Positions 43,424-53,001 of a DNA stretch of 64,000 nucleotides are shown one piece after another. Position numbers and translations under genes: made by a program. The DNA is from Flavobacteriales bacterium. GTDB lineage: Bacteria > Bacteroidota > Bacteroidia > Flavobacteriales_D > Cryomorphaceae. The notes beneath the pieces are model-generated. The model was not told where the DNA came from and did no database searches. It saw only the letters and a program-made list of their open reading frames with translations. The stretch covers positions 173,387 to 237,386 of the forward strand of contig JAKVAV010000005.1 of assembly GCA_022448105.1 (NCBI GenBank). The letters are read 5' to 3'. Position 1 is the stretch's first letter, and every line of letters starts with the position of its first letter.

Positions 43424-45592
43424 TTGGACCAACTCCTTCAAAGCCTCAAGAAAGGCGATATGGAAATCGCTAGCCTTCCTAATCCTACTCCAAAAAAAGG
43501 AGAAGTTCTAGTAAGAACCGCTTACTCTGCGATCAGCACGGGGACCGAAGGGAAGACCGTGAGCGACGCTCGAAAAGGCTATGTAGCCAAAGCTAAAGCA
43601 AGAAAGGAAGAAGTAGCCAAAGTGGTCAAAGCCGCTCAGACCTATGGTGTTGCCGAGACTTACAAAATGGTGATGAACAAGCTTGAATCGCTTCAGCCAT
43701 TGGGATATTCCTTGTCAGGGGAAGTAGTTCAAGTGGGAGAGGGTGTTTCAGAATTTGTAGTTGGTGACAAAGTAGCTTGCGGTGGGGCTTCAGCTGCTCA
43801 TGCTGAGCTGGTCACTATTCCGAAGAATCTTTGTGTAAAACTTTCTTCAGAAACAGATCTCCAACAAGCCGCCTTCACCACCATCGGAGCCATAGCCATG
43901 CAGGGCATCCGCAGAGCTGATCTCAAGCTTGGAGAGAATTGTGTCGTCATTGGTTTAGGATTGATCGGGCAACTGACATTGCGCTTGCTGAAGGCAGCAG
44001 GAGTAAAAACTTTTGGTGTAGATCTTAAGCAGGAGCTTATCGATTTAGCAATTCAATCTGGTGCTGATGATGCCTCATTACGATCGGATGAACTCATCGA
44101 AGAGAGAATAAAACAATTCACCCAAGGAAATGGTGTGGATGCTGTCATCATTACTGCTGGAACTTCCTCAACCGATCCGGTAGAATTCGCAGGGCAGATT
44201 TGTCGAACTCACGGAAAGGTCGTTATCGTGGGTGCTGTTCCTACCGGCTTTAGCCGAAAGCAGTATTATCGAAAGGAGCTTGAGCTATTGATGAGCACCT
44301 CATACGGTCCTGGGCGATACGATGCAAATTACGAGGAGAAAGGACTCGATTATCCTATCGGGCAAGTTCGTTGGACGGAAAATCGCAATATGCAGGCCTT
44401 TGCTCATTTGTTAGGGTCAGGTCAACTCGATATTGCTGATTTGATTTCGCATGAATTCCCATTTGAGGACGCCAAGCCAGCTTTTGACTTGATAGTCGAT
44501 AATGAGGTTTCAAAAATGGGTGTAGTATTGAGGTACGATACATCAAAGGACCACTTCACTTCAAAGACCTCAGCGCTCCGTTCGGTGCTGCTTAAGTCAG
44601 ATGCCATTTCATTCATAGGTGCTGGCTCCTTCGCGGGCAACTTCCTTCTCCCAAATTTGAAAGACAAAATCTCCTTTTCAGCTGTAGCGACCAGCAGATC
44701 TCATTCGGCTGAGAATGCCAAAAGGAAGTTTGGATTTGGTCAGGCTTTCGCCAATGCCGAAGGCTTGCTCAAAAAGGATGCTGCTGGTGCCGTGGCAATA
44801 GCAACTAGACACGACACTCACGCTAAGCTTGCAACGGCTGCATTGCAAAATGGTAAAAGAGTATTCGTTGAGAAGCCTCTTTGCTTATATCCCTCTGAGA
44901 TTTCTGAAATCAAGTCAGAGATTGATAGGGATCCTAAAGTGGATCTCATGGTCGGCTTCAACAGAAGATTTGCTCCGTCAGTGACCGCTTTAAAAGCGAA
45001 ACTTGTTGACAACTTGCCAAAAGTGATTTTCTACAGAATCAACGCTGGAAAGCAGCCCGACGATCATTGGATTCACGATCCTGAAGTTGGCGGTGGAAGA
45101 TTGCTTGGAGAGGCCTGTCACTTCGTGGATTTATGCTATTTTTTGGCTGGAGCTAAAGTCATACACGTTTCGGTAGCACCCATGATCGGCGAACCACAGA
45201 ACTTCGATTCGTTCACGGCAAACCTTTCTTTTTCAAACGGCTCGGTGGCAAGTATCGTTTATCTGAGTAACGGAAACAAGAGTCTGCCGAAAGAGTATAT
45301 CGAAGTCTCAACCGGTGGTTTCTCTGCATCCATTGACGACTTCAAGAAGCTTTCCTTCTTTGGGAAAACAACATCAGAGAAGAAGTTTCCAAAACAAGAT
45401 AAAGGACACCAAAAGGAAATGGAGCTTGTTGCAGAATCTTTAAATTCAGGCAAGCCTTTTCCGATTAGTATCGATGATGTTTTCCATTCCACTTGGGTGA
45501 CTTTTGCGATGCTTGAGTCTGCCAAAAGAAACGGAGAGCAAATCAGAATATCAGAATTTCAGAACGAATGGACTTCTCCGAAAGAGAGCTGA
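43424..45592 (+). CDS. bi-domain oxidoreductase (Zn-alcohol-dehydrogenase-like plus Gfo/Idh/MocA)
   Basis: 722 residues starting at TTG (MDQLLQSLKKGDMEIASLPN), the usual N-terminus of this family. Residues 1-350 are a medium-chain dehydrogenase (VLVRTAYSAISTGTEGK, GVGEFVVGDKVACGG-like, and the Rossmann GLGLIGQLTLRLLKAAGV). Residues ~395-720 are a Gfo/Idh/MocA NAD-binding domain (FIGAGSFAGNFLLPNL, FVEKPLCLYPSEI, VGFNRRF). Such fusions are widespread in surface-polysaccharide loci and are thought to modify a nucleotide sugar; the reaction is not established. It overlaps the toroid gene by 25 nt and begins the last block of the locus. Confidence 0.9.
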   Translation: MDQLLQSLKKGDMEIASLPNPTPKKGEVLVRTAYSAISTGTEGKTVSDARKGYVAKAKARKEEVAKVVKAAQTYGVAETYKMVMNKLESLQPLGYSLSGEVVQVGEGVSEFVVGDKVACGGASAAHAELVTIPKNLCVKLSSETDLQQAAFTTIGAIAMQGIRRADLKLGENCVVIGLGLIGQLTLRLLKAAGVKTFGVDLKQELIDLAIQSGADDASLRSDELIEERIKQFTQGNGVDAVIITAGTSSTDPVEFAGQICRTHGKVVIVGAVPTGFSRKQYYRKELELLMSTSYGPGRYDANYEEKGLDYPIGQVRWTENRNMQAFAHLLGSGQLDIADLISHEFPFEDAKPAFDLIVDNEVSKMGVVLRYDTSKDHFTSKTSALRSVLLKSDAISFIGAGSFAGNFLLPNLKDKISFSAVATSRSHSAENAKRKFGFGQAFANAEGLLKKDAAGAVAIATRHDTHAKLATAALQNGKRVFVEKPLCLYPSEISEIKSEIDRDPKVDLMVGFNRRFAPSVTALKAKLVDNLPKVIFYRINAGKQPDDHWIHDPEVGGGRLLGEACHFVDLCYFLAGAKVIHVSVAPMIGEPQNFDSFTANLSFSNGSVASIVYLSNGNKSLPKEYIEVSTGGFSASIDDFKKLSFFGKTTSEKKFPKQDKGHQKEMELVAESLNSGKPFPISIDDVFHSTWVTFAMLESAKRNGEQIRISEFQNEWTSPKES

Positions 45593-46791
45593 TTCAAATT
45601 AAGCGAGCTTATCACGAGCTTGATAAATATTGTACTAAAAGTCAATACAAGGGTTACGATCCTTATGACATTCTGCTGAGTCCATTTCCCTTTAAAAAAT
45701 TAGGGAAATGGCCGCCAATTCTGGCCATACAGCTCTTCAAGAGAAATCCGATTAACCTTCGCAAAATCTTCGCCGTTCCAAAGCAGTGGAACCCAAAAGG
45801 ATTGGGGCTTTTTCTAAGATCTTACAGTCTCATGCCGAAGAGCGAAGAGAATCAAAAGCGGTGTGAGTGGCTCTTTGAGAAACTTCTAGAACTTCAAACT
45901 CCAGATTATCCAGGCATGTGCTGGGGATATCCTTTTCCGTGGGCCAGTCCAGAGAAGTATCTTCCAGAATGGTCACCTACTTCGGTGGTGAGTGGATTTA
46001 TTACTCAAGGTTTGGATGCATACTATCGCCAATATGGGGATGAAAGAGCGCTCGATGCGATGGAAAAGGTTTGTCAGTTTTTTTCAGAATCGCTGCATCA
46101 CACTATTGAGGATGATTTCTATGCGATCAGCTACAGTACGGTAAAACCAGATTTCTGCTACAATGCCTCATTGCTAGCGGCTCAGACCTACGCGATGTGT
46201 TTTGCTCATCGAGGTCAACCCACTTTTGCAGACATAGCTAAGAGATGTTTGGAAACGGTAATTTCCCGTCAAAAGAGCGACGGGAGCTGGAACTACAGTG
46301 AAAACTTAGAAACGGGAAAGCAACGAGTGCAAATTGACTTTCATCAAGGCTTCGTGATTGACTCGATTTTGTCCATCGCTACTTCACTCAATTATTTTCC
46401 CGCAGCCGTAGAAAAAGCTCTCCAATCTGGAATGGAGTTTTACCGAGACCAGCAGTTTACTTCGCAAGGGAGAGCGCTTTGGCGACTTCCGGGCAACTTT
46501 CCGGCTGACATTCATCATCAGGCCCAAGGAATCATAACTAGCACGAAATATTTTAGTTATTCAGGCAGCAGAAGAGCAGAAGACTTAGCAAAATCAGTAT
46601 TAAATTATACTCTCAAAAATTTTCGTGACAAGTCGGGTTATTTCTATTACAGAAAACACAAGAATGTGACCGACCGAACGAGCTATATGCGCTGGGGAAA
46701 TGCATGGATGCATCTAGCAATGAGTGAGGTTTTGAACGCCAAGAAATTGGAGGGGAAGCCTGAATTAGAACAAAAAATTTCCATTCGTTGA
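45568..46791 (+). CDS. alpha/alpha-toroid (six-hairpin glycosidase-like) protein of the polysaccharide locus
   Basis: 407 residues. Repeating helical hairpins with aromatic, polar turn motifs are seen: MCWGYPFPWASPEKYLPEWS, TSVVSGFITQGLDAYYRQYG, KSDGSWNYSENLETGKQRVQ, IDFHQGFVIDSILSI and RTSYMRWGNAWMHLAMSE. This suggests an alpha/alpha barrel as in terpenoid cyclases and glycoside hydrolases. Homologues near sugar loci are often mislabelled delta-aminolevulinic acid dehydratase. No signal peptide is present, so it acts in the cytosol. It overlaps the oxidoreductase before it by 25 nt and the DUF354 gene after it by 4 nt. The catalytic role is unknown. Confidence 0.7.
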   Translation: MDFSERELIQIKRAYHELDKYCTKSQYKGYDPYDILLSPFPFKKLGKWPPILAIQLFKRNPINLRKIFAVPKQWNPKGLGLFLRSYSLMPKSEENQKRCEWLFEKLLELQTPDYPGMCWGYPFPWASPEKYLPEWSPTSVVSGFITQGLDAYYRQYGDERALDAMEKVCQFFSESLHHTIEDDFYAISYSTVKPDFCYNASLLAAQTYAMCFAHRGQPTFADIAKRCLETVISRQKSDGSWNYSENLETGKQRVQIDFHQGFVIDSILSIATSLNYFPAAVEKALQSGMEFYRDQQFTSQGRALWRLPGNFPADIHHQAQGIITSTKYFSYSGSRRAEDLAKSVLNYTLKNFRDKSGYFYYRKHKNVTDRTSYMRWGNAWMHLAMSEVLNAKKLEGKPELEQKISIR

Positions 46792-47843
46792 AGCGGCTCC
46801 TCTTTTACATGGGCCATCCTGCCCACTATCACAACCTGAAAAACTGCATCAGAATTCTTCAAGACCGTGGAGATGAAGTGCTGGTGGTGGCTCGGGGTAA
46901 AGATGTACTTTTTGATCTAATAGATTGTGAAGATTGGAATGTTGTGAAATGGCCTGCTCGATCTGTCAAGGGAGGAAAGTTTTCGCTTGCATTGAATATT
47001 CTGAAGCGCGAGTCTAAACTCTTAGCTTTAGCTAGAAAATTCCGACCGCATTTGATGGCTGGTACTGATTTGGGTATCACCCATGTTGGCAGACTTTTGG
47101 GAATCCCTTCTATTATCATAAATGAGGATGATAGCAAAGCAATACCACTTCTAGCAAGGCTCGCTTTTCCCCACGCAACAGCGATCCTCGCGCCCAATTG
47201 TTGCGATCAGTCACCTGCTAATCATAAGAAAATAGGGTACGAAGGCTATCATGAATTGGCCTACTTGCATCCAAATTATTTTCAACCTGATAAGACTATG
47301 TTGCCTGAAAGAATGCAGTCAGCTGAGCGCTACTTCATCATCCGGTTTGCGAGCCTTCACGCTCATCACGATGAGGGTCGCAGTGGAATTGATGATGAGT
47401 TAGCAAGTCAACTCTTAGAAATTTTGACACCACACGGCGAAGTGTTTATCACCTCAGAACGCACACTTAGTTTGGGTTTGGAGTCGTATAGGCTTCCTGT
47501 TCATCCTGCTGTAATCCATCATGCAATGGCTTTTGCCGATCTGTATATTGGTGACTCTCAAACGATGGCGGCTGAAGCCGCTGTGCTGGGAGTACCGTCT
47601 ATTCGCTTTAATGATTTTGTTGGAGAATTGGCCTACTTGGATGAGTTGGAATATAAATACCAATTGACTAAAGGCATTCGTACTTCTCAATCTGACGATC
47701 TTTTGAAGATTGTCTCAGAGTGGTCGAGGGACTCTTCGTTGAAAACTCATTTTGCCAAAAAGAGAGAGGTGCTACTGGAAGCCACAATTGACGTGAGCTC
47801 TCGATGGATTGAAGTTTTTGATCAGCTCGCAGGAACCCACTAA
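46788..47843 (+). CDS. DUF354 family GT-B-fold protein
   Basis: 351 residues starting at a TTG that overlaps the previous stop (TTGA). The opening KRLLFYMGHPAHYHNLKNCI matches DUF354 (I-x-GHPAH-x-H). The tail has HHAMAFADLYIGDSQTMAAE and AAVLGVPSIRFNDF, the nucleotide-sugar end of a GT-B fold as in UDP-GlcNAc epimerase and MurG-like enzymes. Glycosyltransferase or epimerase activity is plausible; I cannot choose. It travels with the bi-domain oxidoreductase and the toroid gene. Confidence 0.87.
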   Translation: MKRLLFYMGHPAHYHNLKNCIRILQDRGDEVLVVARGKDVLFDLIDCEDWNVVKWPARSVKGGKFSLALNILKRESKLLALARKFRPHLMAGTDLGITHVGRLLGIPSIIINEDDSKAIPLLARLAFPHATAILAPNCCDQSPANHKKIGYEGYHELAYLHPNYFQPDKTMLPERMQSAERYFIIRFASLHAHHDEGRSGIDDELASQLLEILTPHGEVFITSERTLSLGLESYRLPVHPAVIHHAMAFADLYIGDSQTMAAEAAVLGVPSIRFNDFVGELAYLDELEYKYQLTKGIRTSQSDDLLKIVSEWSRDSSLKTHFAKKREVLLEATIDVSSRWIEVFDQLAGTH

Positions 47844-47928
47844 TCTCTGTTAAAAAGTATTTGGCCAAATTTAAGTAACTGGCTTCTGTCCCATTACCTT
47901 CGAAAAGAATCAACTACAGATCCCCCTT

Positions 47929-48981
47929 ATGCTGGAAGTTGCAGATACTAAGAAAGTTGTTGAAGGAGTAGCGGGTAGCCGTTTATTAAATTTCATCGCT
48001 CCGTTACTAGAGAATAGGAATGGAAAAACTGAGGTCGTTAAGGTAACTGAACACTTTAACGTGGAGAGACATCAAGACCGCAGCCTAGACTCATTTCTAA
48101 ACCTTCACCGAGTAAATGATATTCAAGGAATCAATAGGTTCTTTAGACTGGTAAATGATAAACTAAAAGTAGAAGGCCACTTTGTAGGCTGCGTTGAGAC
48201 CCTAGAGCAGAGAAGAAGTAGGCTTTTTGAAAAGTTTCCCCCATTAGTTAACCTTGCATACTACGGAGTAGATTTTGTGTTTAAGAGAATCTTCCCAAAG
48301 TTCAGATTTACCAAGAAAGTTTATTTCACGCTTACTGGTGGTCGCAATAGAGCTCTATCAAAGTCGGAAGTGTTAGGACGCCTCGTATACTGTGGTTTTG
48401 ATATTGAAGAGGCTGAGGAAATAGACGGCAAACTTTACTTTAAAGTACGAAAGATTTCGGAACCACTCGCAGAAGCCGAACCAAGCACCGGGCTCCTTTT
48501 GAGAATCAAAAGAATCGGATATCGAGGTGAGCCAATTACAGTGTATAAGTTTCGCACAATGCATCCTTACGCTCAATATATACAAGCTTATGTTTTTGAG
48601 CAGAACGACCTCCAGAATGGAGGGAAGTTTGCGAACGACTTTAGAATCACCAAGTGGGGTCGATGGATGAGAAAGTTTTGGATCGACGAAATCCCGATGC
48701 TTTATAATATCCTGAGAGGTGATTTGAAGCTCGTAGGCGTAAGACCATTGAGTGAGCATTATTTAAGTCTGTATTCGGCAGAGCATAAGGTGTTGCGCGT
48801 AAAAGGCAAACCGGGTTTGATACCTCCGTTTTACGCTGATATGCCCAGTACTCTCGATGAGATCATGGAGTCGGAGTCTCGATACATGAATGCTTACTTC
48901 CAAGATCCTTTTTCGACCGACCTCAATGTTTGCCTCAGGGCTGTTTCCAATATCCTATTGAAAAAGGCGCGTAGCCACTGA
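47929..48981 (+). CDS. phosphoglycosyl transferase (sugar transferase) with methyltransferase-like N-terminal half
   Basis: 350 residues. The C-terminal ~160 residues carry the bacterial sugar-transferase signature of initiating enzymes: GEPITVYKFRTMHPYA, WGRWMRKFWIDEIPMLYNIL (containing the catalytic Asp-Glu pair), RGDLKLVGVRPLSEHY and KGKPGLIPPF. The usual N-terminal re-entrant membrane helix is missing. In its place are ~190 residues with DRSLDSFLNLHRVNDIQGIN, KVEGHFVGCVETLEQRRSRL and SEVLGRLVYCGFDIEEAEEI, which look like a degenerate SAM-methyltransferase-type domain. It would start repeat-unit assembly on undecaprenyl phosphate. The membrane attachment mode is unclear. Wzi-like protein follows 2 nt later. 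Confidence 0.85.
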   Translation: MLEVADTKKVVEGVAGSRLLNFIAPLLENRNGKTEVVKVTEHFNVERHQDRSLDSFLNLHRVNDIQGINRFFRLVNDKLKVEGHFVGCVETLEQRRSRLFEKFPPLVNLAYYGVDFVFKRIFPKFRFTKKVYFTLTGGRNRALSKSEVLGRLVYCGFDIEEAEEIDGKLYFKVRKISEPLAEAEPSTGLLLRIKRIGYRGEPITVYKFRTMHPYAQYIQAYVFEQNDLQNGGKFANDFRITKWGRWMRKFWIDEIPMLYNILRGDLKLVGVRPLSEHYLSLYSAEHKVLRVKGKPGLIPPFYADMPSTLDEIMESESRYMNAYFQDPFSTDLNVCLRAVSNILLKKARSH

Positions 48982-48982
48982 C

Positions 48983-50581
48983 GTGAGAAAAATCATATGG
49001 CTCCTTTCTCTACTTTCTTTTCAGTGTCTTTCTGGCCAGACTATTTATGAGCCAAATGGTAATTCAGTGTATCGGTATATTGATGAAATGGCCGCAGCCG
49101 GCTATATTTCGGTCAATACCTTTGCTAGGCCTTTCTCCAGAAAGCAAATTGCAAATTGGCTAGTCGAAGTAGATTCTGCTCGCAGTGAACTCACAACTCG
49201 ACAGGCCAATCAGCTCGATTTTTTTTTAAGAGATTACGGCAAAGAGCTTTGGGTTGGAAAGGATTGGGATAGAAGGATGGATCTGTTCTTTTACAGTGAT
49301 TCTGTATTCGAATTAACCGTTAATCCAATTATTGGAGGTTCCGTCACACTGAATGAAAACGGTTCCCGCGTTTGGAGGAGAATTGGAGGAGAATTTTTTG
49401 CTTCTGCCAATGGGTTTGGGTTCTACGGTTCTTTGAGAGATAACAATGTCACCGAAGTTTTATCCACTCCTCAGTATCTTACTATAAAACAGGGAGAAAA
49501 CTTCAAGTCTATTTCAGAGGAAAATAGAAGTGATTTTAACGAAGCGATTGGCGGGATTTCCTACCAGTGGAATTGGGGCGATGTTGCCCTAATGAAGGAT
49601 AGACTCATTTGGGGAAATGCGGTAAGGCATGCCAATATTTTTTCAGGGAAAGCACCTTCATATGCAATGCTCAACTATCGACTTTATCCAGTTGAATGGT
49701 TAGAGTTTCAGTACATCCATGGTTGGCTGGTTTCCGAAGAGCTTGACAGTGCCAGGACTTATCTCTCTCCAAATGGGAATCGACGGATCTATATGAATAA
49801 AAATATTGCTGCCAACTATTTGACCATTAAGTCAAAGTGGAAGGTTGATTTCACTTTTGGGAACTCCATTATCTACAGCGATAATGGAATTAATCCGGTA
49901 TACTTCATTCCATTTATGTTTTTTAAATCTGTTGATCATACCTACTCAGGAACTGGTAGCAATGAACTCGGACAAAACGCTCAGCTTTTCGTGGATATCA
50001 GTGCAAGAGTAATCAAGAACGTACATCTCTATGCATCACTTTTCGTTGATGAAGTGAGTCTCAGCAATTTTTGGGATAGCGACCAGCAAACCAATATCAT
50101 GAGCTTGAAATTGGGTGGGACTTGGTTTAATGCTCTGTCTGACCTTCACTTAAGTGCAGAGTATACTAGAACTCACCCTTGGACTTATCGCCACCAAATT
50201 GAATCGACCACTTTTGCTTCGAATCAGTACAATTTGGGTCATTATCTCGGGGAGAATGCGGATGAATTTTATGGATCAATTGAGTACGTTCCACTTAAGA
50301 ACTTGAGGCTTAAAGCTGGAGCATGGTACGCCAGAAAAGGTGAGCCCCATATTTATCAGATCATCAATGGAAATGCTAATGTTACTGGCCTTCAATTCAT
50401 GGAGAAGGTAGATTGGAGTCAGCTAGGATTTAACTTTAGTGCTCAGTGGGAAGTACTAAATGGCGCTGTGGTTTTTCTTGAACTTTTGTACCAAAATTCG
50501 GAAGGCAACGAAGTTTACACTCCTGAGTTTTTAAGTGGAGAAATCATCTCTGCCGAAGGGGGATTCAGAATAGGATTATAA
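48983..50581 (+). CDS. capsule assembly Wzi-family outer membrane protein
   Basis: 532 residues starting at GTG 2 nt after the upstream stop. Signal peptide 1-19 (IIWLLSLLSFQCLSGQ). The N-terminal helical region (YRYIDEMAAAGYISVNTFAR, then PFSRKQIANWLVEVDSARSE) and the following long series of amphipathic strands (FFASANGFGFYGSLRDN, LSAEYTRTHPWTYRHQ, LRLKAGAWYARKGE) match the Wzi family. Wzi binds exported polysaccharide at the cell surface. It is the last gene of the locus, as expected for the outer-membrane end of the pathway. Confidence 0.82.
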   Translation: MRKIIWLLSLLSFQCLSGQTIYEPNGNSVYRYIDEMAAAGYISVNTFARPFSRKQIANWLVEVDSARSELTTRQANQLDFFLRDYGKELWVGKDWDRRMDLFFYSDSVFELTVNPIIGGSVTLNENGSRVWRRIGGEFFASANGFGFYGSLRDNNVTEVLSTPQYLTIKQGENFKSISEENRSDFNEAIGGISYQWNWGDVALMKDRLIWGNAVRHANIFSGKAPSYAMLNYRLYPVEWLEFQYIHGWLVSEELDSARTYLSPNGNRRIYMNKNIAANYLTIKSKWKVDFTFGNSIIYSDNGINPVYFIPFMFFKSVDHTYSGTGSNELGQNAQLFVDISARVIKNVHLYASLFVDEVSLSNFWDSDQQTNIMSLKLGGTWFNALSDLHLSAEYTRTHPWTYRHQIESTTFASNQYNLGHYLGENADEFYGSIEYVPLKNLRLKAGAWYARKGEPHIYQIINGNANVTGLQFMEKVDWSQLGFNFSAQWEVLNGAVVFLELLYQNSEGNEVYTPEFLSGEIISAEGGFRIGL

Positions 50582-50590
50582 AACAGACTA

Positions 50591-51772
50591 TTACTTCGGA
50601 GAAGTTGGGGATATTCCAGGTTGTTGAGCAGGAGGAGTTCCTTCTCCGCCGTCAAGCAGATATTGCATTTCAAAAAGCTTCAGCTGCAGCTCAAACATCT
50701 TCATTTTGATATCATTAAGTTGCTCGTCAGATTGGTCTGGAGTTATTGGATTAGATTGTCTGGACTCTAAAGGGGCAGGAAGCGCCACATCATTCGGCTG
50801 AACGTCTTCCTTTTTTGAACCGAAAAGACTCCACTTTTTGTCTTTTGGTTCTTTCTTTGGTTTCTTTTTCTTTTTTGGATAGTCCTCTTTGTAGCGATTA
50901 AAATTATACCGAAGTCCAACACCCCAATAGGAGTATTTGTCATTTGCAGAAAATTCGCGATCCCAAGAGTCCAATCTATCGGTCATCAAATTGTTGAGCA
51001 CATAACTCAGCGTCAGGTCAGTCTTGTGGTTGACTCGATAACCTGCAGTAAACCCGATTGGAATGTTTAATGCTGTCGCTGGAGAATCTTTGCCCTCGAG
51101 CACGTATCTCTGAGTTGGGGGATTATCGTCAACTACGGTATATCCTACAAAATCTCTTATTTCTCCTTGCTGTGTTCCAACTGGTCTCCAAGTTGAGATA
51201 GCTCTAAAGAAAGTCAGTCCAATTCCTACTTCAGCGTTCAAATAAAACTTGTAAGAATCAAGGTCACTACTTCCGAAAAGTTGATTGAGGACATCAAAGC
51301 TCGCTTTAAGATTCACTGTTGAATACTCTGACTCAAAGTCGAGAGGTAGGCTTTCTTTTCCGATAAGCCTGCCCCCGCCAAGTGTACCTTTTTCGAAATC
51401 TAATTTGGCCCCAATTCCGATGTCGAATTTTTTCTCGGCATAAACTCTCCAACCAAATTGATAGTAGTTTCCGAAGTCTTCAAATGGGGCAAAGATGTCA
51501 TAATCAGCCAGACTTCCGTGAAAAAGAGCTAAACCTCCGCTTACACCTATTGAGAAGCCATTAAATAACTTGATCATTTGTTCATCTTCCTCAGCATCAA
51601 GGAGTAGGGATTTCTTTTTCTGTTGTATGCGATAAGCAACTACCCAAGGGTCGCTATTTCCTAACCCTTCTCCGACAACAATAAATGGGAGGAAGAGCGT
51701 GATTAAGAGGAGAGACTTTTTCACAGTTTCAAAACTGGGGTTTTTGATTGAATCTACAATGGGAATCTTCAT
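50591..51772 (-). CDS. hypothetical outer membrane beta-barrel protein with Lys-rich linker
   Basis: 393 residues of no named family. An N-terminal hydrophobic segment (LLLITLFLPFIVVGEGLG) is preceded by an unusual ~18-residue cytosolic-type start. Residues ~70-290 alternate strands (GFSIGVSGGLALFHGS, GWRVYAEKKFDIGIGAKLDF, DLTLSYVLNNLMTDRL, YSYWGVGLRYNFNRYK) like an 8-12-strand barrel. Then a Lys/Pro-rich stretch (KKKKKPKKEPKDKK) leads to a C-terminal coiled coil (NDIKMKMFELQLKLFEMQYL). The next gene is divergent with a ~92-nt spacer, and its product is also an envelope protein. Confidence 0.7.
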   Translation of the reverse strand: MKIPIVDSIKNPSFETVKKSLLLITLFLPFIVVGEGLGNSDPWVVAYRIQQKKKSLLLDAEEDEQMIKLFNGFSIGVSGGLALFHGSLADYDIFAPFEDFGNYYQFGWRVYAEKKFDIGIGAKLDFEKGTLGGGRLIGKESLPLDFESEYSTVNLKASFDVLNQLFGSSDLDSYKFYLNAEVGIGLTFFRAISTWRPVGTQQGEIRDFVGYTVVDDNPPTQRYVLEGKDSPATALNIPIGFTAGYRVNHKTDLTLSYVLNNLMTDRLDSWDREFSANDKYSYWGVGLRYNFNRYKEDYPKKKKKPKKEPKDKKWSLFGSKKEDVQPNDVALPAPLESRQSNPITPDQSDEQLNDIKMKMFELQLKLFEMQYLLDGGEGTPPAQQPGISPTSPK

Positions 51773-51864
51773 GAATTGTTACACAATCTATGTTGATAAC
51801 CGTGCTGAATTCTAAGTGGATAGTTCTATTTTAGGCCCTAAACTTGTAAAATAAACTAGTTTTG

Positions 51865-53001
51865 ATGAAAGCCTTCGTTTTGATCCTGTTTTTTGGATTT
51901 TCTGCATTTCTGCTGAACGGGCAAGATTTGATCGAAAGAAATTATTTTAGTAACGCAAAGGCAAAGAATGCAGCAATAGCAGCTGCAAGGTATGCAGAAG
52001 AGGGTTATTACTACACTAAGTTTACTACCTTTCTAAGTTCTGTAGACAGCTCTAGAATTTTTGCAGATACTGCGCTTTTTTTTATGAAGCGCTCTTTAAT
52101 GCTCACCGACACCTCGCTATTCCATGCGCCGAAAACGAATTTACGGGCATTAAACCTCCTTTATGAAGGGAAAGGAAAATTACTCATGGCAGATTCGGTA
52201 ATGAGGGAGTTCTATCCAATGGTCGATATTTCTTCGCATCATTATTTTGGAAATGAGACCTCGCTTCACTTGAGTAATGCAGTAATGGACATATTTAATG
52301 CTTCACTTCTGCTAAAATCTCAGCCTCCTAAGGAAATACCAAAGATTGAGAAATACGAAGTGTTGCCATTTGAAGATGAATTGGTTCGGCTTGAAGCCGA
52401 CGAGGCTTCTTTTCAGCAGGCCGCAAATAGCTACGAGGAGGAAATTGCGCTGTACGAAGAAATGTATAAAGAGCTGAAAAGCCAAGCAAAGAAGTCTAAC
52501 AAAAAGCATATTACGTCTTCCATAAAGGAATCCATTGAGCAGGTAAAAATTCAAATTGATAAGTCTGTTTCAGACCTTGAAGACGCATCGTTTAGAATAC
52601 AAGAGATTCGCGAATTGCTGGCGAGTAAGTACTTAGAAGATGTTGCTGATGCAGAGCAACCGGAGCACCTGTCCCAGTTTGCAAAAGCGAAGGATGGGGA
52701 TGTGATTATGGACGAGGAAGTTCCTGAAGGTTTGGTGTATAAAGTTCAACTAGGATATTTTCCTGAAGATGTCGACAAGAATAATTTTGAAGGGCTTTTT
52801 CCAGTGAGCGGCGAAACTGTAAAAGACGGATTGGTGCGTTTTTATGCAGGCTTGTTTTTTAGTTATGAAAAAGCGAGAGAAGGGAACGCTTACATCCAGG
52901 AAAATGCAATTCCTGGCTCCTTTGTTGTTCCATTTTACAATGGTGAAAAAATTAGTATGAGTCGCGCTGTCGAGATCGAAAGGGCACGCGGCAGGGAATG
53001 A
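51865..53001 (+). CDS. secreted hypothetical protein with coiled coil and SPOR-like C-terminus
   Basis: 378 residues from the ATG at 51865 (MKAFVLILFFGFSAFLLNGQ signal peptide). Residues ~25-150 are helical, residues ~170-260 are a predicted coiled coil (FQQAANSYEEEIALYEEMYK, SIKESIEQVKIQIDKSV). The last ~90 (GLVYKVQLGYFPEDVDKNNF, VRFYAGLFFSYEKAREGNAY) resemble the strand-helix-strand pattern of SPOR peptidoglycan-binding domains found in many Bacteroidota envelope proteins. It may sit at septal or denuded peptidoglycan; this is inference. Its 3' end meets the ppk1 gene tail to tail. Confidence 0.7.
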   Translation: MKAFVLILFFGFSAFLLNGQDLIERNYFSNAKAKNAAIAAARYAEEGYYYTKFTTFLSSVDSSRIFADTALFFMKRSLMLTDTSLFHAPKTNLRALNLLYEGKGKLLMADSVMREFYPMVDISSHHYFGNETSLHLSNAVMDIFNASLLLKSQPPKEIPKIEKYEVLPFEDELVRLEADEASFQQAANSYEEEIALYEEMYKELKSQAKKSNKKHITSSIKESIEQVKIQIDKSVSDLEDASFRIQEIRELLASKYLEDVADAEQPEHLSQFAKAKDGDVIMDEEVPEGLVYKVQLGYFPEDVDKNNFEGLFPVSGETVKDGLVRFYAGLFFSYEKAREGNAYIQENAIPGSFVVPFYNGEKISMSRAVEIERARGRE

